The notes below the pieces were generated by a model, which searched no databases, was not told the origin of the DNA, and saw nothing but the letters and a program-made list of their open reading frames with translations. Positions 43,514-52,661 of a stretch of DNA of 64,000 nt are shown one piece after another. Source of the stretch: Ignatzschineria sp. Lineage in GTDB: Bacteria > Pseudomonadota > Gammaproteobacteria > Cardiobacteriales > Wohlfahrtiimonadaceae. The position numbers and the translations under genes were made by a program. The stretch is taken from assembly GCA_030150405.1 (NCBI GenBank), contig JASLFU010000006.1:16794-80793 (forward strand). Direction: 5' to 3'. The first letter of the stretch is position 1. The number at the start of each line of letters is the position of its first letter.

Positions 43514-44866
43514 ATGAATATATTGACCCGCCTTCGTACGGCTTGGCGCAACCTTACCACCCACCAGATGGTGTGGGCATTAACATTGCCGATGGTTTTA
43601 TCAAATATCTCTGTGCCACTTGTGGGAACAGTAGATACTATGGTGGTTGGTCGCCTAGAAGATGCGAGTAGCATGGCGGCCGTAGGGGTGGGAAGTAGTA
43701 TCTACGTGCTGTTGGTGGCGACCTTAAATTTTTTACGAATGGGAACGACAGGCTTTACAGCCCAGGCATCGGGGCAAAATAATGGGAAGAAGTTGCGGCA
43801 GATCCTCTTTCAGGGGGTTGTTTTATCCCTTGCCCTTGCGGCGATCTTATCTCTCTTTGCTACCCCTTTCTCTCAGTTAGCCTTTGCGATTATGAAGCCA
43901 AGCCCAGAGTTACTCTCGGGGGCAACTTCTTTCTTTTATTGGCGGCTTTGGGGTTTGCCGGCGGCTCTACTTAACTTTACGTTGGTAGGGTGGTTTTTAG
44001 GAGTGCAAAATGCACGGGTGCCGCTCTATATTTTGCTGGCCACCAATGTAATGAATATGCTTTTAACCCTTCTTTTTGTTTTGCATTGGCAGTGGGGCGT
44101 GGTGGGGGCAGCGCAGGCAGCGATCATCTCTGAATGGATCGGAGCGGGAGTGGGGCTCTTTTTCCTGCCCAAAGTACTAAGAAAAATCCCAGGTCAATGG
44201 TGTTTATCTCCCTTAAAGCGATGGAAGGAGTGGAAGCCTCTTCTCTTTGTAAATCGAGATATCTTCATCCGTAGTTTAACGCTCCATATTGCCTTCTTTT
44301 TGGTGACCGTGCAGGGAACACGATTAGGGGATAATACGGTGGCTGCGAATATGATTATTCTGAACGGTCTTCTTTTAATGTCTCATCTTTTAGATGGTTT
44401 TGCCCATGCGATTGAATCTCTTTGTGGGCGTGCCATAGGACGGCAGGATCGGGATGAGCTCTTTAATACTCTTGTGGTTGCAGGGGGGTGGGGGCTTTTG
44501 ATTAGCCTTGGATTTAGTCTGCTTTTTATCGTGGGTGGGCGTGGATTTATCGATCTTCTTTCCCAGATCGAAAGTGTTCGTAAAGCGGCTTATCCGCTCA
44601 TTCCGTTTTTAGTGGTGCTGCCTATTGTGAGTGTTTGGAGCTATCTTTTGGATGGGCTCTTTATTGGGGCGACACGGGCAAAAGAGATGCGAGATGCGAT
44701 GCTACTCTCTTTTATCATAGCGCTTCCCTTAGGATATCTTTTAACCCCTCTTGGCAATGCGGGACTCTGGATTGCCTTTCTTACCTTTATGGCGTGTAGA
44801 GGAGTGATTATGGGCTGGATAACTTACCGCATCGATAAAGGTCATGGATGGATTGCCCAGAGCTAA
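43514..44866 (+). CDS. MATE-family efflux protein, DinF-like
   Basis: 450 aa with 12 predicted helices. N-terminal LPMVLSNISVPLVGTVDTMVVGRL and GMGTTGFTAQASGQNN (MGTTGFTAQASGQ) are DinF-subfamily features. MATE proteins export cationic drugs or metabolites with Na+ or H+. AAGGAG lies before the ATG. Single gene divergent from groESL; unlike E. coli dinF it does not adjoin lexA. Substrate unknown. Confidence 0.9.
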   Translation: MNILTRLRTAWRNLTTHQMVWALTLPMVLSNISVPLVGTVDTMVVGRLEDASSMAAVGVGSSIYVLLVATLNFLRMGTTGFTAQASGQNNGKKLRQILFQGVVLSLALAAILSLFATPFSQLAFAIMKPSPELLSGATSFFYWRLWGLPAALLNFTLVGWFLGVQNARVPLYILLATNVMNMLLTLLFVLHWQWGVVGAAQAAIISEWIGAGVGLFFLPKVLRKIPGQWCLSPLKRWKEWKPLLFVNRDIFIRSLTLHIAFFLVTVQGTRLGDNTVAANMIILNGLLLMSHLLDGFAHAIESLCGRAIGRQDRDELFNTLVVAGGWGLLISLGFSLLFIVGGRGFIDLLSQIESVRKAAYPLIPFLVVLPIVSVWSYLLDGLFIGATRAKEMRDAMLLSFIIALPLGYLLTPLGNAGLWIAFLTFMACRGVIMGWITYRIDKGHGWIAQS

Positions 44867-44901
44867 TTGAGATAAAGTTTTGGCCATTTTTTTAGAATAA
44901 G

Positions 44902-44940
44902 AAAACGCCCTTAAGAGAGATTTTAAGGGCGTTTATTTTA
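44902..44940. terminator. Bidirectional terminator between MATE and rppH
   Basis: AAACGCCCTTAA and TTAAGGGCGTTT arms with 8-nt loop; T-rich on one side and A-rich on the other, so it serves both convergent genes. Confidence 0.88.
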
Positions 44941-44950
44941 TTGTGAATAA

Positions 44951-45547
44951 TTAATGAGAGCTCTGCGCTTTTACTTTAGGTTTAGAAAAGCGTCTTCGTG
45001 AGCGCATCCTATAGAGGGAGTGACGCCGACGAGGTTTTGCCCGCTTTGGCTTCGGGGGAATCTCCCCGGGGAAGACGAGCGGCGCAAGCTCTGTAAGTGC
45101 TCGATCATATACTTCGCGTTTAAAGTGAATCACATCACGAAGGGGTAACCAGTAATCAACCCATTTATAGCTATCAAATTCTGGGGTGCCGATGGCATCG
45201 AGATTAAAATCGCTCTCTTTGCCGATAAATTCCAGCATAAACCAGACTTGCTTTTGGCCGATACAGGTACGTCTATTGGAGTGGTTTCGGCGAATTAAAT
45301 TGTGCGGAAGTCGATAATATAACCACCGCTCTGTTCTGCCTAATACCTTGATATGTTCGGGTTTTAAGCCGACTTCTTCATAGAGTTCTCGATACATCGC
45401 TTCTTCTGGAGTCTCATCTTCATCGATTCCTCCTTGAGGAAATTGCCAAGCATTTGCCTGGCCGATCCGCTGTCCCCAAAAAAGCTGTTGATCCTGGTTA
45501 CACAATATGATCCCAACGTTTGCTCTAAAGCCATCATTGTCTATCAT
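44951..45547 (-). CDS. rppH: RNA pyrophosphohydrolase RppH
   Basis: Removes pyrophosphate from mRNA 5' ends, starting decay. 198 aa. Nudix box GGIDEDETPEEAMYRELYEEVG and start MIDNDGFRANVGIILCN (quoted in part) match RppH; LLRRN-type RRNHSNRRTCIGQKQVWFML region fits the family. The last about 40 residues are a Lys/Arg/Pro-rich tail longer than E. coli's 176-aa protein, possibly for RNA contact. AAAGG before the ATG. The 296 bp behind it (45548-45843) hold only the MFS terminator. Confidence 0.93.
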   Translation of the reverse strand: MIDNDGFRANVGIILCNQDQQLFWGQRIGQANAWQFPQGGIDEDETPEEAMYRELYEEVGLKPEHIKVLGRTERWLYYRLPHNLIRRNHSNRRTCIGQKQVWFMLEFIGKESDFNLDAIGTPEFDSYKWVDYWLPLRDVIHFKREVYDRALTELAPLVFPGEIPPKPKRAKPRRRHSLYRMRSRRRFSKPKVKAQSSH

Positions 45548-45778
45548 TTTGTGCCTTTATATTTTAATGAATAATTCAAATCTATTGTTCCACAAGGGAG
45601 CAATAAAACCAAATCTTATTTCTTAAGGGGTTGAGTTGAAAGCACCTTATATCCGCTATTTTGCAAGGCTTAAGAGGGTGTAAAATAAAGGCAAAAAGGG
45701 TGAAAGCAAAAAGTTGAGGAGGAGAGATAAAAGGGGCAAAGTGCTCTTTAAAACATTATAGATAAAGTTTAATGGGAT

Positions 45779-45806
45779 AAAAAAAGAGCCTCCCGAAGGA
45801 GACTCT
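45779..45806 (-). terminator. Terminator after the MFS gene
   Basis: On the minus strand AGAGTCTCC-TTCG-GGAGGCTCT with a stable TTCG loop, followed by T7. Confidence 0.9.
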
Positions 45807-45843
45807 ACTAAAAATTGCCAAAGAATATTTATAGCTAGGGAGC

Positions 45844-47118
45844 TTAAATATATGCTTTGAGACTCTTTTTGCCGAGGTAGAGACTTAAAAAGAGGCCCTG
45901 AGCGCAAAGAAATAGAATGTAGTAGGCAATAAACATCGGATGATAATGTTCAGCAATGATGGGGACTAAAAGAGTGGTGAGCCCCGCAAAAAGAGCATTG
46001 CCCACATTGTAGGAAAAGCCTATGCCCGAAAGGCGAATTTCCGCAGGAAAGAGACGGATAATAATGATCGGCACACAAGCGACAATCCCTAAAAAGAAGG
46101 CGGCAAACGCATAGAGAAGCCCTAAGGTGGAGAGCTCTGTATTCCCGATAGCATTAAAGAAGAGGAAACTTGAGCCAGCAAGGAAGATTGCGTAAAGCGC
46201 TACTGTTTTTCGAATACCGATGCGATCGGCAATAAAGCCTGCGGCGATGGAGCCGATAATATTCATCATAGTGGCCACAAGGGCAGCACGATTGACAAAT
46301 CCAGGGTCGATCTTAAAGACATCCGACTTCATTAAATTGGGAGCAAGAAGAACAAGCACAACGCCAGTGATCAAGAGCCAAGTGCTTAAAGTTGCGATAA
46401 AGGTGGGTTCTTTAAAATCTTTTAAGACAGTTTTAATAGGCAGATCTGCGTGGATCTTTTTCTTCTCCTTCATCTTTAAAAAGACGGGAGTCTCCTCGAG
46501 ATGGCGGCGAAGATAGACGGCAAAGAGCCCTAAAACGCCCCCTAAAATAAAGGGAAAGCGCCAAGCATAGGCCAGGGTCTCTTCCGGGGTGAAGGCAATA
46601 TTCATCATTGAAGAGACAAAATGGCCAATCAATACGCCAAAGGTTAAGCCGCTTGCGATCATGCTATTGGCGATCCCGATGCGATTGGGGGGCACATGCT
46701 CGGTTACAAAAACATGGGCACTTGGAACTTCTCCCCCTAACGCAATGCCCTGTAATAGACGCATAAGTAACAATAGAAGCGGAGCGAAATAGCCGATCTG
46801 CTCGAAGGTGGGGAGTAGGCCGATAATTAATGTAGGAATCGCCATCATAAAGAGCGAGAACATAAACATCTTTTTGCGTCCGATAAGATCCCCAAAATGG
46901 GCTATCACCACTCCGCTTAAAGGGCGAACAAAGTAGGCAACAGCATAGGTGAGATAGGTCATAATGCTCGACACAAGGGCAGAATCGCTGGGGAAGAAGA
47001 GCACCTGCAGTGTGGAGGCAAAGGTAAGAAAAACGATAAAGTCATAAAACTCTAGCGCTCCCCCTAGAGAGGCTAATGTTAACGTTTTGGTATCTCTGAG
47101 CGTTAACCGATTTTGCAT
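45844..47118 (-). CDS. MFS metabolite:H+ symporter (MHS family)
   Basis: 424 aa, 12 helices. LGGALEFYDFIVFLTFAS, FGDLIGRKKMFMFSLFMMA (GDxxGRKK) and LRLLQGIALGGEVPSAHVFV-like LMRLLQGIALGGEVPSA are marks of the metabolite:H+ symporter group (ProP, ShiA, YhjE, CitA). Imports organic acids or osmolytes; substrate not readable. Located 38 bp from the queA stop on the same strand, with its own terminator. Confidence 0.88.
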   Translation of the reverse strand: MQNRLTLRDTKTLTLASLGGALEFYDFIVFLTFASTLQVLFFPSDSALVSSIMTYLTYAVAYFVRPLSGVVIAHFGDLIGRKKMFMFSLFMMAIPTLIIGLLPTFEQIGYFAPLLLLLMRLLQGIALGGEVPSAHVFVTEHVPPNRIGIANSMIASGLTFGVLIGHFVSSMMNIAFTPEETLAYAWRFPFILGGVLGLFAVYLRRHLEETPVFLKMKEKKKIHADLPIKTVLKDFKEPTFIATLSTWLLITGVVLVLLAPNLMKSDVFKIDPGFVNRAALVATMMNIIGSIAAGFIADRIGIRKTVALYAIFLAGSSFLFFNAIGNTELSTLGLLYAFAAFFLGIVACVPIIIIRLFPAEIRLSGIGFSYNVGNALFAGLTTLLVPIIAEHYHPMFIAYYILFLCAQGLFLSLYLGKKSLKAYI

Positions 47119-47156
47119 GGATAGCGTTCCTTATAAAGAATCAACAATAGAAAGAT

Positions 47157-48185
47157 TTAGGGCGTATCGGGCAGAAGTAGCATGCTATCGCCATAACTAA
47201 AAAAGCGATAGCGCTCTTTTACTGCATGTTGATAGATCTCCTCAATACGGCGTTTGCCCATAAAGGTGGAGACCAATACAAGAAGGGTCGATTTTGGGAG
47301 GTGGAAGTTAGTTACTAAGCCATCGATCACCTTAAAGGTAAACCCGGGGCGAATAAAGATATCGGTGTCGCCGCAAAAAGGTTTGAGTTCCCTCGAAAGG
47401 GCGGCTGATTCGAGGGCGCGGACTACAGTTGTCCCAATGGCGATGACCCGTCCTCCCGCTTCTTTTGTGGCCTTAATGGCATTAACCGCTTGTTCAGGAA
47501 CCTCAATCCACTCCTTATGCATGGTGTGTTCGTCGAGATTCTCTGCGCGAATAGGTTGGAATGTCCCCGCTCCTACATGGAGGGTGATCTCTGTAATCTC
47601 AACGCCTTTATTGCGAATTTTATCGAGAAAAGCTTCGGTAAAGTGTAGACCAGCGGTTGGTGCGGCTACAGCCCCCTCCTCTTTATTGAACACGGTCTGA
47701 TAGCGGGATCGATCTTCATCGCCATCTTCCCGCGTAATATAGGGGGGAAGTGGGAGATGTCCGTAGGTTTCTAAGAGTCGTGCTAAGGGTGCGTCATTGA
47801 GAGTTTTGAGGAGAAAGAAAGCTTCATCCCGCGAGGCCATTTTGAGCATCGGTTCGCCGTCAATGAGCACAAGTTGTCCAGGCTTGAGTGCTTTGCTGGC
47901 TTTGATCTGAGTGAGAGCTTCGGTACTGCTTAAAACCCGTTCAATCATTATTTCTACCTTACCTCCCGTCTCTTTATGTCCATAGAGGCGGGCGGGGAGA
48001 ACACGGGTGTTGTTGATCACAATACGATCGCCAGGATTGAGATACTCGATCAGATCCTCGAAGGTGTGATCATGGATCTTCCCCTCAACGGCAGCAAGAA
48101 GGCGGGAAGTTCCCCGTACTTTTGGAGGGAATTGAGCAATCAGCTCTTCAGGAAGATGATAATCGTAATCGGAAAGTTTCAACAT
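47157..48185 (-). CDS. queA: tRNA ribosyltransferase-isomerase QueA
   Basis: Transfers the ribose moiety of SAM to preQ1 in tRNA, making epoxyqueuosine. 342 aa, starting MLKLSDYDYHLPEELIAQFP; VINNTRVLPARLYG, GAVAAPTAGLHFTEAFL and LHVGAGTFQPI are QueA signatures. An in-frame ATG 33 bp upstream is rejected because homology begins here. tgt, yajC and secDF, usual neighbours, are absent. Confidence 0.95.
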   Translation of the reverse strand: MLKLSDYDYHLPEELIAQFPPKVRGTSRLLAAVEGKIHDHTFEDLIEYLNPGDRIVINNTRVLPARLYGHKETGGKVEIMIERVLSSTEALTQIKASKALKPGQLVLIDGEPMLKMASRDEAFFLLKTLNDAPLARLLETYGHLPLPPYITREDGDEDRSRYQTVFNKEEGAVAAPTAGLHFTEAFLDKIRNKGVEITEITLHVGAGTFQPIRAENLDEHTMHKEWIEVPEQAVNAIKATKEAGGRVIAIGTTVVRALESAALSRELKPFCGDTDIFIRPGFTFKVIDGLVTNFHLPKSTLLVLVSTFMGKRRIEEIYQHAVKERYRFFSYGDSMLLLPDTP

Positions 48186-48278
48186 AAAATAGGCTCTATA
48201 GAAAAGAGAGCGCTCCATTTTTAAGATGGGCGCTCTAATATTTCAATCAATTTATAATCAGTTCACTAAATTTAGCGT

Positions 48279-49496
48279 TTAGAGTAAAGAGAGCTCTAGG
48301 GCATAGAGCGACTCTTCCGACTCTCGCTGACGAATAAGACGGGCATCCTCCCCCTCTAATAGAACTTCAGCTGCACGGCCCCGAGAATTATAGTTTGAGG
48401 CCATGGTAAAGCCATAAGCACCTGCATGGGTTACGGCAAGAAGATCCCCAGCGGTTAGGGAGAGCTCTCGATCTTTGCCGAGGAAATCTCCCGTCTCACA
48501 GATTGGCCCTACAATGTCGTAGAGTTTAGGCGCTTCGGGGGAGTCTTCATCGAGATTGAGAATATTCATCCACGAATCATAAAGAGCAGGGCGGATAAGA
48601 TCGTTCATCGCGGCATCGACCACCGCAAAATGTTTGCCCTCATTCTCTTTTGTGAGGATGACTTCAGTTAGAAGCACCCCGGCATCCCCCACAATAGAGC
48701 GACCTGGTTCGATGAGAAGTTTAAGCTCCCGATCGCCAATTTTGGCAATAGCTAATTGTAACCATTCAGCGGGGTCGATCAATTCTTCATCTTCATATTT
48801 AATACCTAATCCGCCCCCCATATCGAGATGGGTCAGGTGAATGCCCTCCTCTTCGAGTTGATCGATAAGCTCGAGGGTAAGATCGAGCGCTTCGGCATAG
48901 GGTTCGATCTCCGTGAGTTGTGAGCCGATATGAAAGTCAATGCCTTGAATATCGAGCATCGGCATACGGGCCATCTCTCGATACATCGGCAATGCATCTT
49001 CCATGCTGATGCCAAATTTATTCTCTTTTAAACCGGTGGAGATATAAGGGTGTGTCTTTGCATCGACATTTGGGTTTATGCGAAGAGAGACAGGGGCGCG
49101 TTTTTTTAGCTTTTTAGCCACCTTTTCGAGCATATAGACTTCCGCAACGGACTCAATGTTAAAGCAGCCAATGCCCGCTTTAAGAGCAAACTCAAGATCC
49201 TCTTCTCGCTTGCCCACTCCAGAGTAGACAACTTTTTGCGGATCGCCTCCGGCGGCTAATACCCGCTTTAGCTCCCCCCGAGAGACAATATCAAAGCCTG
49301 ATCCTGCCTCTGCAAGAAGCTTTAGAATCGAGAGGTTGGAGTTAGCCTTTACGGCATAACAGATAAGGTGCGGGTGCTCTCCAAAGCCCTTTCGATAGGC
49401 GTTATAGTTCGCAAGGATCTGCTCTTTAGAGTAGACATAGGTGGGAGTTTTAAATTGCTCAGCAACCTCAATGAGGCGCGCGTTATCTATCTTCAT
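48279..49496 (-). CDS. lysA: Diaminopimelate decarboxylase
   Basis: Last step of lysine synthesis; PLP enzyme. 405 aa: YAVKANSNLSILKLLAEAG with PLP-Lys, GSGFDIVSRGEL, HIGSQLTEIEPY, GGGLGIKYEDE, EPGRSIVGDAG and CETGDFLGKDR. It overlaps lptM by 4 bp (ATGA), the conserved lptM-lysA pair. dapF, often next, is not here. Confidence 0.97.
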   Translation of the reverse strand: MKIDNARLIEVAEQFKTPTYVYSKEQILANYNAYRKGFGEHPHLICYAVKANSNLSILKLLAEAGSGFDIVSRGELKRVLAAGGDPQKVVYSGVGKREEDLEFALKAGIGCFNIESVAEVYMLEKVAKKLKKRAPVSLRINPNVDAKTHPYISTGLKENKFGISMEDALPMYREMARMPMLDIQGIDFHIGSQLTEIEPYAEALDLTLELIDQLEEEGIHLTHLDMGGGLGIKYEDEELIDPAEWLQLAIAKIGDRELKLLIEPGRSIVGDAGVLLTEVILTKENEGKHFAVVDAAMNDLIRPALYDSWMNILNLDEDSPEAPKLYDIVGPICETGDFLGKDRELSLTAGDLLAVTHAGAYGFTMASNYNSRGRAAEVLLEGEDARLIRQRESEESLYALELSLL

Positions 49497-49639
49497 ATCT
49501 CTTTGTATTTAGTCATAAAGTGGCCTTGGTTGTGCTCTTCCTCACTCTCGGCGATAAAGAGTGCCCCTTTTTGGCCACAGCTCGTTAGGAGAAGGGTAAC
49601 AATGCTCATTAAAAGGAGCTTTTTTAGATCAATTTTCAT
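49493..49639 (-). CDS. lptM: LPS-assembly lipoprotein LptM (YifL), small
   Basis: A 48-residue lipoprotein easily missed for its size. It reads MKIDLKKLLLMSIVTLLLTS then CGQKGALFI: a signal with lipobox LTSC (Cys21) followed at once by CGQKG, the invariant start of mature LptM/YifL. Family work shows LptM binds LptDE and aids disulfide maturation of the LPS translocon. The position directly upstream of lysA with a 4-bp overlap is its usual place. The mature tail (about 20 residues after the motif) is acidic and short. Confidence 0.9.
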   Translation of the reverse strand: MKIDLKKLLLMSIVTLLLTSCGQKGALFIAESEEEHNQGHFMTKYKEI

Positions 49640-49820
49640 GGCAAATTTTGCGCCGAAACGCTTCGTCTAAAAGGTAAAGTGAGGATCATTGTATTATATG
49701 TTTCGCTCTTTCGCATTAGAGATTGCAAAGGGCTCATAAAATCGAGTGTTTGGAAAGATTTTAAGAAGGTTTAAAAGGGGGATGGATTTCGGCAAAAGTG
49801 GGGAAAATAGAGGCTCTTTG

Positions 49821-49829
49821 TGTTATAAT
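49821..49829 (+). promoter_or_regulatory. Extended -10 promoter of gyrA
   Basis: TGTTATAAT matches TGnTATAAT. The -35 region is poor, as usual for extended -10 promoters. The ATG is 40 bp downstream. Supercoiling control as for E. coli gyrA is plausible. Confidence 0.65.
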
Positions 49830-49868
49830 TATCGTTTGATTATTTAAGTTTACAACAAAGGTTAGTGA

Positions 49869-52460
49869 ATGAGTGATTTTGCTAAAGAGATTGTACCCGT
49901 TAGTTTAGAAGATGAGATGCGAAACTCCTACCTCGATTACGCAATGAGCGTAATTATAGGTCGTGCGTTGCCCGATGTGCGCGATGGCTTAAAGCCTGTG
50001 CACCGTAGGATTTTGCACTCAATGAATCAAACGAACAATCATTGGAATAAGCCCTATAAAAAATCGGCGCGTATTGTGGGGGATGTGATGGGTAAATATC
50101 ACCCACACGGAGATTTTGCAATTTATGCTTCCGTTGTCCGAATGGCGCAAGATTTCTCACTTCGCTACATGTTAGTGGATGGTCAGGGGAACTTTGGTTC
50201 AATTGATGGAGATTCCCCCGCGGCGATGCGTTATACCGAAGTCCGTATGAGTAAGATCGCAGAAACTCTGCTTCAAGATATTGAAAAGGAGACCGTTGAT
50301 TTTACGCCGAACTACGATGAATCGGAAGTTGAGCCTTCAGTATTACCAACCCGAATTCCTACGCTTCTGGTCAACGGATCTTCCGGTATTGCGGTGGGGA
50401 TGGCTACCAATATTCCACCCCATAACTTAACTGAAACGATTAACGCCTCTTTAGCATTACTCAATAATAGCGATTTAACCATTGATGAGTTGATGGAGCA
50501 TATCCCTGCGCCTGATTTCCCAACGGCAGGTATTATTAATGGTACTCGGGGCATTCGTGAGGCTTATCATACCGGTCGGGGTCGTGTTGTAATTCGTGCA
50601 AGAGCTGAAATTGAGCGAGATGAGAAGCGGGATCGTGATGTAATTGTGATCACCGAGCTTCCCTATCAGGTGAATAAAGCGCGCTTAATTGAGCGTATCG
50701 TTGAGCTCTATCGGGAGAAGATTATTGAAGGCATTGCGCCTGATGGCTTACGAGATGAGTCCGATAAGGATGGAATGCGCATTGTTATCGAGCTTCGCCG
50801 AGGCGAGATGGGAGAGGTGATTCTCAATCAGCTCTATAAACATACGGCATTACAATCGAGCTTTGGGATCAATATGGTGGCGATCGATCGTGGTCAGCCC
50901 AAGTTGCTTAATCTTAAAGAGGTCTTAGAGGCCTTTATTACGCACCGCCGAGAAGTTGTTACTCGCCGTACTATTTTTGATCTTCGTCGTGCGCGCTCCC
51001 GTGCTCATCTCTTAGAGGGCTTAACCGTTGCGCTTGCGAATATCGACGAGATGATTCAGCTTATCCGTACATCAGCTACAGGCGCGGAAGCAAAAGAGCG
51101 GATGCTGGCGCAAAACTGGAATCCTGGCGATGTAGGCGCGATGCTTGAGCGAGCGATGGAGCTTAAAACTACTCCCGATGGTTTAGAAGGATTTGGGCTG
51201 GTAGGTGATCAATATAAGCTTTCAGAAGAGCAGGCTCAGGCGATTCTCGATATGCGTCTTCAGCGCTTAACGGGGCTTGAGCAGGATAAGATTCTCGAAG
51301 AGTATAAAGGTTTACTCGATACCATTCGGGAGCTGATTGAGATTTTAGTCAATCCAGAGCGTTTAAAAGAGGTGATCGAAGAAGAGCTTATCGCTGTGCG
51401 TGATGAGTTTGGGGATGAGCGTCGTACAGAGATCCGTGAGGCGGCAGAAGATATTAGCCTTGAGGATCTGATTGCGGAAGAGGATGTGGTTGTCACACTT
51501 TCTCGCCGAGGTTATGCAAAATATCAAAAGCTCGATGAGTACCGTGCTCAGCGCCGTGGTGGTCGGGGTAAATCGGCTGCTCGAGTCGTGGATGAGGATG
51601 ATGTTGAGCACCTGATGGTGGTGAGCACCCATGCTCAGTTAATGTGCTTCTCCTCCTACGGCAAGGTCTATTGGATTCGTGCTTTTGAGCTTCCCGAAGC
51701 AGGGCGTGGTTCGAGTGGTCGCCCCATTATCAATCTCCTTCCTCTTGAGGAGGATGAACGGATCACCTCAATGTTGCCTGTAGATGAATATTCTGATGAT
51801 CGTTATATCTTTATGGCGACTAAATATGGGGTTGTGAAGAAAACGGTTCTCTCTAGCTTCTCGAGCGAGCGCTCAAGTGGATTGATTGCGGTTAATCTCG
51901 ATGAGGGGGATGAACTTATCGGAACACAGATCACCGAAGGGGATAATGACATTATGCTCTTTACCAATACGGGGCAGGTGAATCGCTTTAATGAGGAAGA
52001 TGTGCGTGCAACCGGTCGAGGATCTCGCGGGGTGAAAGGAATTAATCTCGATGAGGATCAGGTGGTGATTTCAATGATGGTGCCTCAAGAGGATGATGTC
52101 GTGCTTATCGCTACAGAAAATGGTTATGGTAAACGAACCCGTGTTGAGGAGTTTACTAAACATAATCGGGGCGGAAAGGGTGTTATCGGTATCCAAACCT
52201 CAGAACGCAATGGCCAGGTGGTTGGCGCAAGCTTAGTGGAGGAAGAGGATGAAGTCATGTTGATCTCTAGTGGTGGTGTTTTAGTACGAACCCGTGTGGA
52301 TGAGGTCTCTATTCTCGGCCGTAATACTCAAGGTGTCCGCCTCATTCGTCTTGATGAGGGAGATACCCTCGTCGGCATGACGCGTATTGAAGAGTCTGAT
52401 GATCTTGATGAAGAAGAGCAAGAGCTTGATGAAGTCACTTCAGATGAAGTAAGTGAGTAA
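49869..52460 (+). CDS. gyrA: DNA gyrase subunit A, with altered quinolone-resistance positions
   Basis: Gyrase breakage-reunion subunit. 863 aa (E. coli 875). Catalytic Tyr122 lies in AAMRYTEVRM; numbering is in register with E. coli. The winged-helix and coiled-coil parts are complete, the GyrA box reads QRRGGRG, six blades follow, and the tail is acidic. At the quinolone-contact helix the sequence reads HPHGDFAIYASVVRMAQ: Phe83 and Ala87 replace the usual Ser83 and Asp87. Each is one base change from a wild-type codon (TCT to TTT, GAT to GCT). Substitutions at both sites give high quinolone resistance in related bacteria. Whether they are acquired or natural to the species cannot be told here. 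Confidence 0.98.
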   Translation: MSDFAKEIVPVSLEDEMRNSYLDYAMSVIIGRALPDVRDGLKPVHRRILHSMNQTNNHWNKPYKKSARIVGDVMGKYHPHGDFAIYASVVRMAQDFSLRYMLVDGQGNFGSIDGDSPAAMRYTEVRMSKIAETLLQDIEKETVDFTPNYDESEVEPSVLPTRIPTLLVNGSSGIAVGMATNIPPHNLTETINASLALLNNSDLTIDELMEHIPAPDFPTAGIINGTRGIREAYHTGRGRVVIRARAEIERDEKRDRDVIVITELPYQVNKARLIERIVELYREKIIEGIAPDGLRDESDKDGMRIVIELRRGEMGEVILNQLYKHTALQSSFGINMVAIDRGQPKLLNLKEVLEAFITHRREVVTRRTIFDLRRARSRAHLLEGLTVALANIDEMIQLIRTSATGAEAKERMLAQNWNPGDVGAMLERAMELKTTPDGLEGFGLVGDQYKLSEEQAQAILDMRLQRLTGLEQDKILEEYKGLLDTIRELIEILVNPERLKEVIEEELIAVRDEFGDERRTEIREAAEDISLEDLIAEEDVVVTLSRRGYAKYQKLDEYRAQRRGGRGKSAARVVDEDDVEHLMVVSTHAQLMCFSSYGKVYWIRAFELPEAGRGSSGRPIINLLPLEEDERITSMLPVDEYSDDRYIFMATKYGVVKKTVLSSFSSERSSGLIAVNLDEGDELIGTQITEGDNDIMLFTNTGQVNRFNEEDVRATGRGSRGVKGINLDEDQVVISMMVPQEDDVVLIATENGYGKRTRVEEFTKHNRGGKGVIGIQTSERNGQVVGASLVEEEDEVMLISSGGVLVRTRVDEVSILGRNTQGVRLIRLDEGDTLVGMTRIEESDDLDEEEQELDEVTSDEVSE

Positions 52461-52494
52461 ATTCTTGTTCTAGACAAAGCACTTTAATAAGCGG

Positions 52495-52530
52495 AAAGCC
52501 TGAATAGTCTCTATTATTCAGGCTTTTTTT
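52495..52530 (+). terminator. Terminator of gyrA
   Basis: AAAGCCTGAATA and TATTCAGGCTTT arms, then T-run. Confidence 0.92.
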
Positions 52531-52604
52531 GTAGTGAGAAATAGGGGGTGAAAGTTATACAGTGATATAGTTATATAGGTTTTATGAGGCTTTAATCTTC
52601 GCAA

Positions 52605-52634
52605 TAAAAAAGCCCCAGTGGAGTTAGGGGCTTT
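52605..52634 (-). terminator. Terminator of ssb
   Basis: On the minus strand AAAAGCCCC pairs with GGGGCTTTT around a 10-nt loop, followed by T residues. Confidence 0.85.
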
Positions 52635-52661
52635 TGAATTATACAGATATTTAATGATGAT

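Noticed and set aside
45656..45907. 83-codon frame near the MFS gene end
   Set aside because: It runs through the MFS C-terminus in another frame and through the terminator; low-complexity Leu/Ser/Phe composition.
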